Assembly (NCBI GenBank): GCA_030678995.1
Contig: JAUXTQ010000038.1
Coordinates: 1-64,000 of the forward strand
Length of the DNA: 64,000 nt
Reading direction: 5' to 3'
Source of the DNA: Caulobacter sp.
GTDB taxonomy: Bacteria > Pseudomonadota > Alphaproteobacteria > Caulobacterales > Caulobacteraceae
The notes beneath the pieces were generated by a model. That model was not told the DNA's origin and did no database searches. It was given only the letters and a program-made list of their open reading frames with translations. The position numbers and the translations under genes were made by a program. Below, piece by piece: positions 34,428-45,523 of this stretch. Position 1 is the stretch's first letter; every line of letters starts with the position of its first letter.

Positions 34428-36248
34428 ATGGGTTCTTACCCTGTCGTTCAGAAAACCGTCCCTCCGGTCAATCGGGGCCCGACGGGGCATGACGGGACCA
34501 GAATGGCGCGTTCTCCGTCCCTTCCAAATCAGGGCACCAGTGTTCCGGGTGCGGGAGAGCGTGCGGCATGGAGCAGCTGGTTCGTGAGCGGGACTGATCA
34601 GACTGACAATGTTCCTGGCTTGCTGGTCAGCGCGCAACAGCGGTGGCGCAACGCCCGGGCGGCGCTCCGTCGGAGGATCGCGGTCAATGCCGGTCTGCCG
34701 GACCGGGCCGAAGACATCCTGGCCAGCATTCTGAACATTTCCGACGAAGGCCTGATCGTTGTTGGACCCGACCTCAGGATCCTGGTGTTCAGCGACGGCG
34801 CCGGCGCCATTTTCGGCTACAGGCCCAGCGAGGTGTTGGGCCGACCCCTCCATGTCCTGGTGCCTCTGGAACATCGCGCCGCCCACGGGGGTCACATGCG
34901 CGGCTTCGCGGCCGAGGGGGGCGCCAGCCGCCGAATGGTCGGCCGCCAAACCATCCACGGCCTCACCAAGACAGGCGCGATCATTCCGCTGGAGGTTGGC
35001 CTGTCGAAGCTGGGTTCGGGAGAGGAGGCCCTGTACACGGCCTTCATTCGCGACATTTCAGATCGCGTCGCCGCCGAGGCAGCACTGACGCGGGCGGCGG
35101 CCAGCGCCAACGCGGCCAATGACGCCAAGAGCGCCTTCCTGGCGACCATGAGCCACGAAATACGCACCCCGCTGAACGGTGTGCTCGGGATGGCGCAGGC
35201 CATGGCGCGGGATGATCTGCCAGCGCGCCAAATGGAACGCCTGGAGGTTATCCGCCAGTCGGGGGAGACTCTCCTGGTCATCCTCAATGACCTGTTGGAT
35301 CTGGCGAAGATCGAGGCAGGCAAGTTGGAAATCGAAGACGCGGAGTTCGATCTGGTCGAGCTCGTGACCGCGTCTCACGCCACCTTCGCCGCCCTGGCGG
35401 CCCAGAAGGGGCTCGACCTTGATTTGCGCCTCCTTGATCGGGCCCGTGGGGTTTATCTGGGCGATCCCCTGCGCATTCGCCAGATCCTTCACAACCTCAT
35501 CTCAAACGCGATCAAGTTCACCGACGCCGGCTCGGTCCGGATAACCGCAGGCCGCCGCGCCGGTGTTCTGAACTTCATCGTCAAGGATACCGGCATCGGC
35601 ATGCCGCCCGAGCGGATTCCGGATCTGTTTCGCAAGTTCGAGCAGGTGGATGCGTCCAGCACGCGGCGCTTCGGCGGCACCGGTCTTGGCCTGGCGATCT
35701 GCCGCGATCTGGTGGGGCTGATGGGCGGCCACATTGCCGTCGATAGTCGGCCGGGCCGGGGAACCCTGTTTCGCGTCACTCTCCCGCTGTCGAAGATCGC
35801 ATCGCAAAGCCGCCCGACGAGCCCGCCCCTGGCGGCACAGCCGGCCGCCAACCAGGCGTTGCGGATTCTGGTTGCCGAGGACAACGCCACGAACCAACTG
35901 GTCATCCGGACCCTGCTCAGCCAGGTCGGCATCGAGCCGGATGTGGTTGCCGACGGGCAGGCGGCGGTCTCCGCCTGGGAAGACGGCGAGTACGACCTCA
36001 TCCTGATGGACATTCAAATGCCGCGGATGGACGGCGCCACCGCGGCCGGGATCATTCGCGAGCGGGAGGCGAGAGACGGGCTTCCCAGGACCCCGATCCT
36101 TGCCCTTACAGCCAACGCCATGACTCACCAGCTGGCCGACTATCGTCAGGCCGGCATGGATGGGCACGTCGCCAAGCCAATCGAGGTCGATAAACTCTTC
36201 CACGCCATCGAAGCGGCTGTCACGCCCACGCCGGCCGGGCCGCCTTGA
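34428..36248 (+). CDS. Hybrid sensor histidine kinase (PAS-HisKA-HATPase-REC)
   Basis: This protein has about 606 residues and is probably cytoplasmic. A PAS domain spans about 95-220 (ILNISDEGLIVVGPDLRILV). A HisKA has phospho-acceptor His in FLATMSHEIRTPLNGVLGMA. The HATPase has N box NLISNAIKFTD and G boxes KDTGIGM and GGTGLGLAICRDL. A C-terminal receiver has acceptor Asp in YDLILMDIQMPRMDG and Lys in GHVAKPIE. The start is uncertain: ATG 34428 is used, ATG 34503 is a possible later start. It follows the BLUF gene by 45 bases and may take part in the same signalling route. No output domain is attached. Confidence 0.9.
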   Translation: MGSYPVVQKTVPPVNRGPTGHDGTRMARSPSLPNQGTSVPGAGERAAWSSWFVSGTDQTDNVPGLLVSAQQRWRNARAALRRRIAVNAGLPDRAEDILASILNISDEGLIVVGPDLRILVFSDGAGAIFGYRPSEVLGRPLHVLVPLEHRAAHGGHMRGFAAEGGASRRMVGRQTIHGLTKTGAIIPLEVGLSKLGSGEEALYTAFIRDISDRVAAEAALTRAAASANAANDAKSAFLATMSHEIRTPLNGVLGMAQAMARDDLPARQMERLEVIRQSGETLLVILNDLLDLAKIEAGKLEIEDAEFDLVELVTASHATFAALAAQKGLDLDLRLLDRARGVYLGDPLRIRQILHNLISNAIKFTDAGSVRITAGRRAGVLNFIVKDTGIGMPPERIPDLFRKFEQVDASSTRRFGGTGLGLAICRDLVGLMGGHIAVDSRPGRGTLFRVTLPLSKIASQSRPTSPPLAAQPAANQALRILVAEDNATNQLVIRTLLSQVGIEPDVVADGQAAVSAWEDGEYDLILMDIQMPRMDGATAAGIIREREARDGLPRTPILALTANAMTHQLADYRQAGMDGHVAKPIEVDKLFHAIEAAVTPTPAGPP

Positions 36249-36348
36249 CGTGTCAGTGCCGTCTGGCCGGGTTCGCCCTCTTCCGCCGCGTCGCTCGTCG
36301 ACAGTCCGCTTTAACAGGCCTTTCAGAGACTTGGCGTAACAGGGAGCG

Positions 36349-37812
36349 ATGGACGAACAGGAGCCGAATTCTGGCCGGCAGGCCCGCGAGGACGCGGATA
36401 GTCAACTCTGCATCGCCATTGATTGCCTGACAGCGGGCGTGGGGGGCGTTCGTCTGCCTGACGCCTCGCCCTACGCCGCCTCGTTCAATGCCCTTTCCGC
36501 AAGGCTGGATCAGGTTGACGGCCGGGCAAAGGAGAAGTCCGCGGAATCCATGCTGGCCCCGTCGCTGTTCGCCTCGGGCAAAACCCGGGATTGGCCCGTG
36601 TTCGTCGCTGTGGTCGGCCTGGACCGATTCAGCGATCTTCGTCGCCAGGTGGGGGCGGAGATGGCGGACCGCATCCTTCAGGCGGTCTCGGCCCGCATCC
36701 ATGGCCGAATTTCCCCCGCCCTGACCGGTCGGATCGGCCGCACCATCGTGGAGTTCGCCTTTCCGGCGGAGAGCCAGGCCGCCGCCACAGCGCAGCTCGA
36801 ACAGCTGCGGGAGGATCTCGAGGAGCGCCTGGAAGTCGATGGCCAGACCTTCGATCTGGGTGTCGCCATCGGCGTCGCTCCCCGTGTCGGACGTCAGGAG
36901 TCGGTCGTCGAAAACGCCGCCATCGCCCTGGCGCATGCCCAGGCCGGCCACATCAAGGTCGTCGCCTTCTGCGAAGAAGACCGGGAAGCGGCCCTGGCGC
37001 GTCTGTCGCTGCTCGGCGATCTGCGAACCGCGATCGCCCGGGACGAGTTGTTCCTCTGCTACCAGCCCAAGTATCGTTGCCGCACCGGCGCCGTCGATGT
37101 CGCGGAAGCGCTGATCCGCTGGCGGCATCCCAGGCGGGGGCTGCTCCCGCCCGACGAGTTCATCGGACTGGCCGAAGAGACCGGGCTGATCACCGATCTC
37201 ACCAAGTGGGTGCTTTCACAAGCGATCGCCGATCAGGCCCGGCTGCTCGCCGAGGGGCATGTGATCGCCCTCCATGTGAACATCTCCGGCCGATTGGTGC
37301 CCGACCCGGCCTTCGCCGATTGGGCGCTGAAGATCGTTGCGGAGAAGGCCGTCGGCCTGATCGGGTTCGAGATCACCGAAACCGCGGTGATCGACGAACC
37401 GGAGCGCGCGCTGCGCAATCTCGAGGCCTTCGCCAAGGCCGGGATCAAGATCGCCATCGACGACTACGGCTCGGGGCTGTCGTCGCTGGCCTACCTGAAG
37501 CAGCTGCCGGCCCATGAGCTGAAGATCGACCGGATGTTCATTTCAGGCCTCGCATCGAGCCACCGCGATCCCCTGCTGGTCCGCTCGACCATCGACCTGG
37601 CCCACGCTCTGGACATGGAAGTGACCGCCGAGGGCGTCGACACGGCCAGCGCGCTGGCCCTGCTGCGCATGATGGGGTGCGACCTCATCCAAGGCTATTT
37701 GATTTCCAAGCCCATCAATATTGAAGAGTTAGAGTCATTCTTGAAGAATGACCCTGTCGTGGATATCAAGAACCCATTCATTATGAGTCGACCCGAGTCC
37801 AAGATCGGGTAA
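36349..37812 (+). CDS. Cyclic-di-GMP phosphodiesterase (degenerate GGDEF plus EAL)
   Basis: In this 487-residue protein, residues about 80-215 resemble a GGDEF domain that lacks the GGDEF motif and so is not a cyclase. The EAL domain (about 225-470) has E-A-L in DVAEALIRWRHPRRG. The metal and catalytic residues appear complete: Asn in VNISG, Glu in FEITETAV, Asp-Asp in IAIDDYGSG, Lys in ELKIDRMF, Glu in TAEGVD and Gln in IQGYLISKP. It should hydrolyse c-di-GMP. ATG 36349 follows AGGGAGCG. It lies near the long regulators with Arg-rich tails, suggesting local c-di-GMP control of motility. Confidence 0.92.
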   Translation: MDEQEPNSGRQAREDADSQLCIAIDCLTAGVGGVRLPDASPYAASFNALSARLDQVDGRAKEKSAESMLAPSLFASGKTRDWPVFVAVVGLDRFSDLRRQVGAEMADRILQAVSARIHGRISPALTGRIGRTIVEFAFPAESQAAATAQLEQLREDLEERLEVDGQTFDLGVAIGVAPRVGRQESVVENAAIALAHAQAGHIKVVAFCEEDREAALARLSLLGDLRTAIARDELFLCYQPKYRCRTGAVDVAEALIRWRHPRRGLLPPDEFIGLAEETGLITDLTKWVLSQAIADQARLLAEGHVIALHVNISGRLVPDPAFADWALKIVAEKAVGLIGFEITETAVIDEPERALRNLEAFAKAGIKIAIDDYGSGLSSLAYLKQLPAHELKIDRMFISGLASSHRDPLLVRSTIDLAHALDMEVTAEGVDTASALALLRMMGCDLIQGYLISKPINIEELESFLKNDPVVDIKNPFIMSRPESKIG

Positions 37813-37834
37813 GGTGATATTAACTCTATAACTG

Positions 37835-37862
37835 TTGACACGGTTACCGGCATTTTTACTAC
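37835..37862 (+). promoter_or_regulatory. Candidate promoter of the S8 autotransporter gene
   Basis: TTGACA (37835-37840) and TACTAC (37857-37862) with a 16-base spacer lie 80 bases before the ATG at 37943. The -10 is a weak match, so this is tentative. Confidence 0.4.
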
Positions 37863-37942
37863 GCTCTTTGACTCTCCCTAAATTCTTCCCTGCGCATAGT
37901 CGACGCATCGGGGAGAATCTCCGAGCAGGGGAGGGGCATAGG

Positions 37943-40858
37943 ATGTCTCGCGCTATTCGTCATTTCAGCCTGAAGCTGGCCGCGGTCGCGTCGGTCTCCA
38001 TGATCGCGCTGCCGGTTTGCGCACAGACCTCGACGCCGCCCGCGGCGGGCAATGTGGTCAGGCCGTACTACGGCAACATCCAGCCGTTCTACGGCAACAT
38101 TCAACCGTTCTATGGCAATCTTCAGCCCTTCTATGGCAACCTCAATCCGTTCTACGGAAACCTGCAGCCGTTCTGGGGCAACATCCAGCCGTTCTGGGGC
38201 AACCTCCAGCCATTCTACGGCAACCTTCAGCCGTTCTGGGGCAACATCCAGCCGTTCACCGGCGCCGACGGTGCGCCGACGAGCAGCGGTCTGGAGGCCT
38301 ACTGGACGGACGCTGGTTCTGACTGGACCGTCATCTCGGGCGCCTGGTCGAGCGTCGGAACCGCCGACGGACCGGCGGACTACGGCGTCGTCGCAGGGCA
38401 GCTGCAGGGCCTGATCACCGACGCCTCCGTCGTTTGGGGCTCGGTCGTCCAGGCGCGGACCGGAAAGTCCTTACAGGAAGGTTTCGCCTCGCCCCTGCTG
38501 GCCCGCTACGGCATCGATCTGAACGACAGCAGCACGCTGTCCGCCCTGTCGGAAAGCCAGCGGGCGATGTTCTTCCTCGACTGGTACGACGGCCTGATGG
38601 AGTTTTCGGGCTCCGACCACGTCGACCACTGGATGCGGACCGTCAACTGGACGCCCGCCCTGACGCAGACGCAGGGCTCCGGCTCGGACACCGTCATCGG
38701 CCTGCTCGACTTCACCGTCACCGGCCAGGCGGACCTGGGTCGGACCATCGTCGCCTACGACGGCGTCTCCGACTTCGCCAACGGACACGGTTCGGCCGTG
38801 GCCAGCCTGATGGTCGGCGCCCATGACGGCCGCGGCGTGATGGGCATCGCGCCCCAGGCCTCGGTGATCGCCTACAACCCGTTCGACGCCACCGGCACGG
38901 CCAACTGGACGGACGTCACCAACGGCATCCTGATGCTGACCAACAACGGCGCGTCGATCGTCAACATGTCGCTCGGCGTCCCGGGATCCACGCTGGACCA
39001 GGGTTGGAACGACGTCTTCTCCAACGCGGCGGTCGCCGCGGCGAGTCAGCGGACGGTGTTCGTCATAGCCGCCGGCAACGAGGGCGTGACCCAGACCCAG
39101 GACCTGAACTGGAACTTCGCCACCAACCCCAACATCATCGTCGTGGGTTCGGTCGATCTGGCCGGCAACATCTCGAGCTTCTCCAACCGTCCGGGCCTGG
39201 CCTGCCTGCTTGACGCCGGCGTCTGCAAGGCCGGCAACCGGCTGATGGACCACTTCATCGTCGCCCCGGGCGAGCTGATTCTCGTCTCGGACGGCGCCGG
39301 CGGCGTCACCCGGGCGTCCGGCACCTCCTTCGCCGCGCCGCTGGTCTCGGGCGCCATCGCCCTGCTGCATGACCGCTGGCCCTGGCTGGCCAACTATCCG
39401 GGCCTGAGCGCCGACATCATCCTCAAATCCGCCCGCGACCTGGGCGAGCCAGGGGTCGATCCGGTCTACGGCGTGGGTATGCTGGACGTGCAGGCTTCGC
39501 AGTCGCCGCTGGCCTTCAATGGCCTGAGGTGGCTGTACGCGGACAACGGGACCATCAGGGAGGCGTCAACCTCGTCGGTGGCCTCGACCGTGGTCAACAA
39601 CGATGTGTCGAAATTTGACTCCAAGGGCATCTTCTACTTCGCCTTCGAGTCGTTCTCGGCGACGAACCGCGACTTCGCCATCCCGCTGTCTTCCAAGCTG
39701 ATCGGCCAGACCGTGACGACAGCCAGCGGTTCGCAGGAACAGTTCCAGGCCTATCTGCTGAGCCAGCTCGGCGCCTGGGCGGCGACCTATAAGCCCGCCT
39801 CCACCTCCGGCTTCGTCCAAGGCAACTTCGTCGGAACGGGCTACGGCCTCATCGACTCGGGTGTTCCGGTCGGCGGCGCCTGGGGCATGGACATGCGGCT
39901 GTCGATCACGCCGCGGACGACGCCCTACGGCTTCCGCCAGGACGGGCCGGCTTACCAGTCCCAGCTGCGGCTCACGGGCGAGCGGTTCACGGCCGACCTC
40001 GGCTTCGGTGACGGCGCGCCGGTGATGAACGGCGTCCCGGGCCTCGGCCTGGCTACCGACTACGACAGCGACCGCGGCGGCGTGAACCCGATCCTGGGCC
40101 TGGCCTCCGGCGGCGGCTACGCCAACATGAGCCTTGACCTGACCGACCGGTTGAGCCTGTCGGCGGGCGCTACCCAGCGTCTCGCCAAGCGGGATCCGAG
40201 GGCGGCGCCGGGCGTGGATCGCGGCAACAACGGCGCCGAGATCTTCCAGGCCGCGGCCTCGCAGTTCGCCCTCACCTATCGTGTGACGGACGGCGCCTAT
40301 CTCGTCGGCTCCTACACCCGCCTGCGGGAAGCCCGGAGCCTGCTCGGCGTCCAGTCGTTCGACCCGCATGACTTCGCGGGCGGCTCGACCACCGACGCCT
40401 ACACCCTGGGCGTGGGCCTTTCGCTGAGCCGCGACTTGACCCTGGCCGCCTCGGCCACCACCGCCAGCACCCGTCAGAGCGAGGGCGGCCAGTCGATCGC
40501 TGTCGCGCCGGGGGGTCTGACGTCGAGCGCCTACCAGGTGTCGCTGACCAAGGCGAACCTGCTGGCCAAAGGCGACGTGGCCCGGTTCAGCCTGTCCCAG
40601 CCCCTGGTCGTCGAAGACGGCCGGTTCGATGTCACCACCGTCCAGGTGGTCGATCGTGAAACCGGCGAAATCGGCATCGTGACCCAGAGCTTCGACGTCT
40701 CACAGGCGCGGCCCTATGCCGCCGAGCTCCTCTACGGTCGCCAGGTGCTCGACGACCAGGCCGACCTGTCCTTCTTCGGCCGGGTCGACGTGAAACCCGG
40801 ATCGGACGGCGAGCAGGAATCCTGGATGGCCGGCGCCCGTTTCCGCATCGGCTTCTAG
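37943..40858 (+). CDS. S8 (subtilisin-type) serine protease autotransporter
   Basis: The protein has 971 residues. A signal peptide (LKLAAVASVSMIALPVCA) precedes nine tandem aromatic heptads (residues 43-105). The protease domain has catalytic Asp256 (VIGLLDF), His282 (NGHGSAVASL) and Ser462 (ASGTSFAAPLVSGA). A beta-rich C-terminal region of about 330 residues, with repeated amphipathic strands, ends in FRIGF. A terminal aromatic residue is typical of outer-membrane barrels and supports type V secretion. ATG 37943 has GGAGGGG upstream. The function is surface proteolysis or self-release; the heptads may be a surface stalk or linker. Confidence 0.88.
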   Translation: MSRAIRHFSLKLAAVASVSMIALPVCAQTSTPPAAGNVVRPYYGNIQPFYGNIQPFYGNLQPFYGNLNPFYGNLQPFWGNIQPFWGNLQPFYGNLQPFWGNIQPFTGADGAPTSSGLEAYWTDAGSDWTVISGAWSSVGTADGPADYGVVAGQLQGLITDASVVWGSVVQARTGKSLQEGFASPLLARYGIDLNDSSTLSALSESQRAMFFLDWYDGLMEFSGSDHVDHWMRTVNWTPALTQTQGSGSDTVIGLLDFTVTGQADLGRTIVAYDGVSDFANGHGSAVASLMVGAHDGRGVMGIAPQASVIAYNPFDATGTANWTDVTNGILMLTNNGASIVNMSLGVPGSTLDQGWNDVFSNAAVAAASQRTVFVIAAGNEGVTQTQDLNWNFATNPNIIVVGSVDLAGNISSFSNRPGLACLLDAGVCKAGNRLMDHFIVAPGELILVSDGAGGVTRASGTSFAAPLVSGAIALLHDRWPWLANYPGLSADIILKSARDLGEPGVDPVYGVGMLDVQASQSPLAFNGLRWLYADNGTIREASTSSVASTVVNNDVSKFDSKGIFYFAFESFSATNRDFAIPLSSKLIGQTVTTASGSQEQFQAYLLSQLGAWAATYKPASTSGFVQGNFVGTGYGLIDSGVPVGGAWGMDMRLSITPRTTPYGFRQDGPAYQSQLRLTGERFTADLGFGDGAPVMNGVPGLGLATDYDSDRGGVNPILGLASGGGYANMSLDLTDRLSLSAGATQRLAKRDPRAAPGVDRGNNGAEIFQAAASQFALTYRVTDGAYLVGSYTRLREARSLLGVQSFDPHDFAGGSTTDAYTLGVGLSLSRDLTLAASATTASTRQSEGGQSIAVAPGGLTSSAYQVSLTKANLLAKGDVARFSLSQPLVVEDGRFDVTTVQVVDRETGEIGIVTQSFDVSQARPYAAELLYGRQVLDDQADLSFFGRVDVKPGSDGEQESWMAGARFRIGF
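38069..38257 (+). repeat. Nine 21-base tandem repeats encoding [YW]GN[IL]QPF
   Basis: Nine consecutive in-frame units encode YGNIQPF or close variants; one unit reads YGNLNPF, and three have Trp in place of the leading Tyr. Codons vary between units, so selection on the protein rather than recent slippage maintains the repeat. Confidence 0.95.
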
Positions 40859-40865
40859 AGGGCGA

Positions 40866-40889
40866 GACCGGGCTGTCGAAGGCCCGGTC
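40866..40889 (+). terminator. Terminator-like hairpin after the autotransporter
   Basis: GACCGGGC (40866-40873) and GCCCGGTC (40882-40889) pair perfectly with an eight-base loop, seven bases after the stop codon. A short CATCCTCTTG stretch follows, weaker than a true U-run. Confidence 0.6.
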
Positions 40890-40957
40890 CCATCCTCTTG
40901 ATTTAGCGCTAACTTAAGGAACCTCCCGCAAGCTCCAGGGCCTGTGGGAGGCTTCCT

Positions 40958-43456
<2,499 letters not shown>

Positions 43457-43530
43457 GGCCCGGAGATGAACCTTCGGTCACTTGACTGGTCGATCACCTA
43501 GCCGTTTGCTGCACCCAAGGAGCGCGCGCC

Positions 43531-43923
43531 ATGTTGGTTCTGTTCGTCGAGGATGATGCGATGAACCGGCGCGTGGTCAAGGACATGCTGGGCGTCGCCG
43601 GCCTCGAGATGGCCGAGGCGCCGGAGGCCGCCACCGGCCTGACCATGATCGACCAGAACGACTACGACCTGATCCTGATGGACCTGCGCATGCCGGGCAT
43701 GGACGGCCTGACCGCGATCCGCAACATCCGCGCCCGGGGCGACGCCAAGGCGGGCCTTCCGATCATCGTGGTCACGGCCGACACGGCGCTCGACATGCGC
43801 GCCGACTGCATGGCCGCCGGCGCTGACGACGTGATCCTCAAGCCCGTCGCCATGACCCTGCTGTTCGACGCCATCGGCCGCATGATGGCCCGCGGCGGCG
43901 AAGCCGGCACGATCCTCAGCTAA
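43531..43923 (+). CDS. Single-domain response regulator
   Basis: This 130-residue receiver has the acidic pair in LFVEDDAMNRRVV, acceptor Asp in YDLILMDLRMPGMDG, Thr in IIVVTADTALD and Lys in DVILKPVA. It is of the hybrid-kinase receiver type rather than motor CheY. It follows the TPR kinase by 74 bases and probably accepts its phosphate, compensating for the degenerate receiver there. There is no output domain. Confidence 0.92.
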   Translation: MLVLFVEDDAMNRRVVKDMLGVAGLEMAEAPEAATGLTMIDQNDYDLILMDLRMPGMDGLTAIRNIRARGDAKAGLPIIVVTADTALDMRADCMAAGADDVILKPVAMTLLFDAIGRMMARGGEAGTILS

Positions 43924-43959
43924 CCGCGCGCAGGGGCTTGCCTCGACCGGGGGATGGGG

Positions 43960-44001
43960 GTGCTGTCAGTCTGGCGCTAACTTGTCTCCACCTTGGCCCC
44001 C
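43960..44001 (+). mobile_element. IS6-type left-end relic
   Basis: GTGCTGTCAGTCTGGCGCTA followed by ACTTGTCTCCACC matches the left terminus of the element at 63102. No transposase follows. The next gene, on the opposite strand, runs into this sequence and stops there. Confidence 0.75.
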
Positions 44002-44237
44002 TGCGGGGCGGCCAACCGCGTCTGTTCCGCGAGTTCCCGATCCGTCAGGCGGCTTTCGGCCGGCGCCGTTACCAGCACGGCGGCCTTGCCGCCCCTTCCC
44101 AACGCCTCCAGCGCGACCTCCGGGCTGACGTACTCAACCATGTGCATGCCATCGCACCGCAGGCCTTCGGCCAGCGGCGCGCGCAGGCGTTCGTCAGGCT
44201 CGGCAAGCCAAATGGCGTGAGCGGCATCGGAGTACAT
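43977..44237 (-). pseudogene. Truncated receiver-like protein
   Basis: The frame runs from ATG 44237 for 86 residues: MYSDAAHAIWLAEPDERLRA, then GMHMVEYVSPEVALEAL and AAVLVTAPAES. The start has a receiver-like strand-helix pattern without a full acidic pocket. Its final residues KVETS and stop codon are encoded by the IS6-type left end, so the original C-terminus has been lost. Without the remainder its function cannot be assigned. Confidence 0.55.
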
Positions 44238-44282
44238 GACGTCTTCCTAAAACCAGTCGCGATCATGTGTAGAACCGCTTGC

Positions 44283-44774
44283 ATGATGCATAAAGCATCA
44301 CTAGGAAGGCTTTGCCAATCAGTCTCATCGCTGGAAGCCGCTTTGAAACACCTCAACCCGGAAACCTACATTGCCGACAATTTGGATGACCTTTCGGTGA
44401 GAGGCCTGGCCCTTGTCGGCGCGGAGCGCACGCTCGACGCTTGGCCAGCCGCTTGCCGCACAGGCGCTGTGCGCTCGCAAGGGAGGCTGGTGCTGACCGA
44501 TCTGAGAATCGCATTCCTGGATGACACCGGTCAGCTTACAGCCTTTCCCCTCGGGAACACCGAGTGTCGGATCACCTCTGTTCCGGCGCGGATTGTCCTG
44601 ACGACGTGGTTTGGTTCCCTGTGCCTCGAATTCAACAGCCCAGCTGTGGCGCGTGTCGTTGCGGAGAGGCTTTGGCATGTCTCTGTCGGCGCGCAGGCGG
44701 GGCGCACCGATTTCGCCAACCCGTCCGGGGAGGTTTCGGGCCAGCCCACGCGGCGCCTCATGCCCATCACCTGA
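44283..44774 (+). CDS. Hypothetical protein
   Basis: A 163-residue protein of unrecognised family. It has an N-terminal helical part (LGRLCQSVSSLEAALKHLNP), a central beta-rich segment (RLVLTDLRIAFLDDTGQLTA; ARIVLTTWFGSLCLEF) and a disordered C-terminus. Start is uncertain between adjacent ATGs at 44283 and 44286. It sits between an IS relic and a small helix-turn-helix gene, both in the accessory stretch after the TPR kinase. Confidence 0.5.
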   Translation: MMHKASLGRLCQSVSSLEAALKHLNPETYIADNLDDLSVRGLALVGAERTLDAWPAACRTGAVRSQGRLVLTDLRIAFLDDTGQLTAFPLGNTECRITSVPARIVLTTWFGSLCLEFNSPAVARVVAERLWHVSVGAQAGRTDFANPSGEVSGQPTRRLMPIT

Positions 44775-44843
44775 CGCGCTCCGGCGCCGCACATCAGGAT
44801 CATCCCTCTTGCTGATGCCAAAACCATCATTATAGATAGGCGA

Positions 44844-45122
44844 ATGATCACGGGTGCACAGATTAAGGCCGCGCGGGCGCTCATCGGCATTGACCAGAAG
44901 GAGTTGGCCCGCCTCTCAGGCGTCTCGCTGCCGACGATTCAGCGCATGGAATCAAGCGACGGTATCGTTCGAGCCGTCGTAGACAGCCTGGAAAAAGTGG
45001 TCAACGCCATCAACGAGACCGGGGTCGAGTTGATCACGGTCGGCGCACGAAGCGAGGGGACCGGCCGCGGCGTCCGCTTGCTCGATCGTCATCCCGCACC
45101 GAAGCTGCCCGTTGACGTCTAG
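44844..45122 (+). CDS. XRE-family helix-turn-helix protein
   Basis: This 92-residue protein has an N-terminal Cro/C1-type domain: ITGAQIKAARALIGIDQKEL, LSGVSLPTIQRMES. The sequence and layout are strikingly close to the N-terminal HTH of the BLUF protein at 33552 (ITGEQIRAARAL...LCGLSLETIKRLE). After the HTH comes the conserved strand VVNAINETGVELI and a short tail. It is a likely stand-alone DNA-binding regulator; no palindrome is obvious before it. Confidence 0.85.
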   Translation: MITGAQIKAARALIGIDQKELARLSGVSLPTIQRMESSDGIVRAVVDSLEKVVNAINETGVELITVGARSEGTGRGVRLLDRHPAPKLPVDV

Positions 45123-45343
45123 AGCATCACCTTAGGTGGGCTGAATATCGACAGAGCGAGGTTGGACGTGGTGGTGTGGTTCACATGCTCACGACCAGAA
45201 AGATGGACAGCGAGGGCTGCCTCGTGTCCGGCTGCGGGCGACCAGCGATCCCCAGGACCGCGACTTCGCGGGCAAGCCCGCACCGGGCGCCGCGGAACCA
45301 GCCCCCGTCGCCGCGGGCCCTCGACAGCGCGACGATCATTTCA

Positions 45344-45523
45344 ATGCCGAGCCCTGATCTGGGGCCTGACGCCCGCGGCGCGGAGCTCACAAGGCTCCTA
45401 TTCGTCTGCCGGACCCACGCGGCCTTAAGCCCGATGGCTGAGGGGTTGGCGGAGGTCGCCTACCAGCGTCTTGGCATCGCGGTTCAAAGCGCCGGGGTGT
45501 CGCCCCGCGGCATCGAGGAATAG
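45344..45523 (+). pseudogene. Low-molecular-weight tyrosine phosphatase-like fragment
   Basis: The 59-residue frame contains RLLFVCRTHAALSPMAEGLA, which matches the P-loop start of LMW phosphatases and arsenate reductases (V-C-x5-R-S-P-M-A-E). The catalytic Arg is replaced by Leu and the frame stops after SAGVSPRGIEE. It overlaps the 3' end of the leftward gene at 45484. Probably a decayed remnant. Confidence 0.5.

Noticed and set aside
36240-36256. GACGTGTCAGTGCC after the hybrid kinase as an IS6 right end
   Set aside because: Only about ten bases agree and no matching left end or transposase remnant is near; chance is likely.
37941-38300. A CRISPR-like array at the 21-base repeats
   Set aside because: The repeats are contiguous, in frame, without spacers, and translate to a conserved heptad within a secreted protein.
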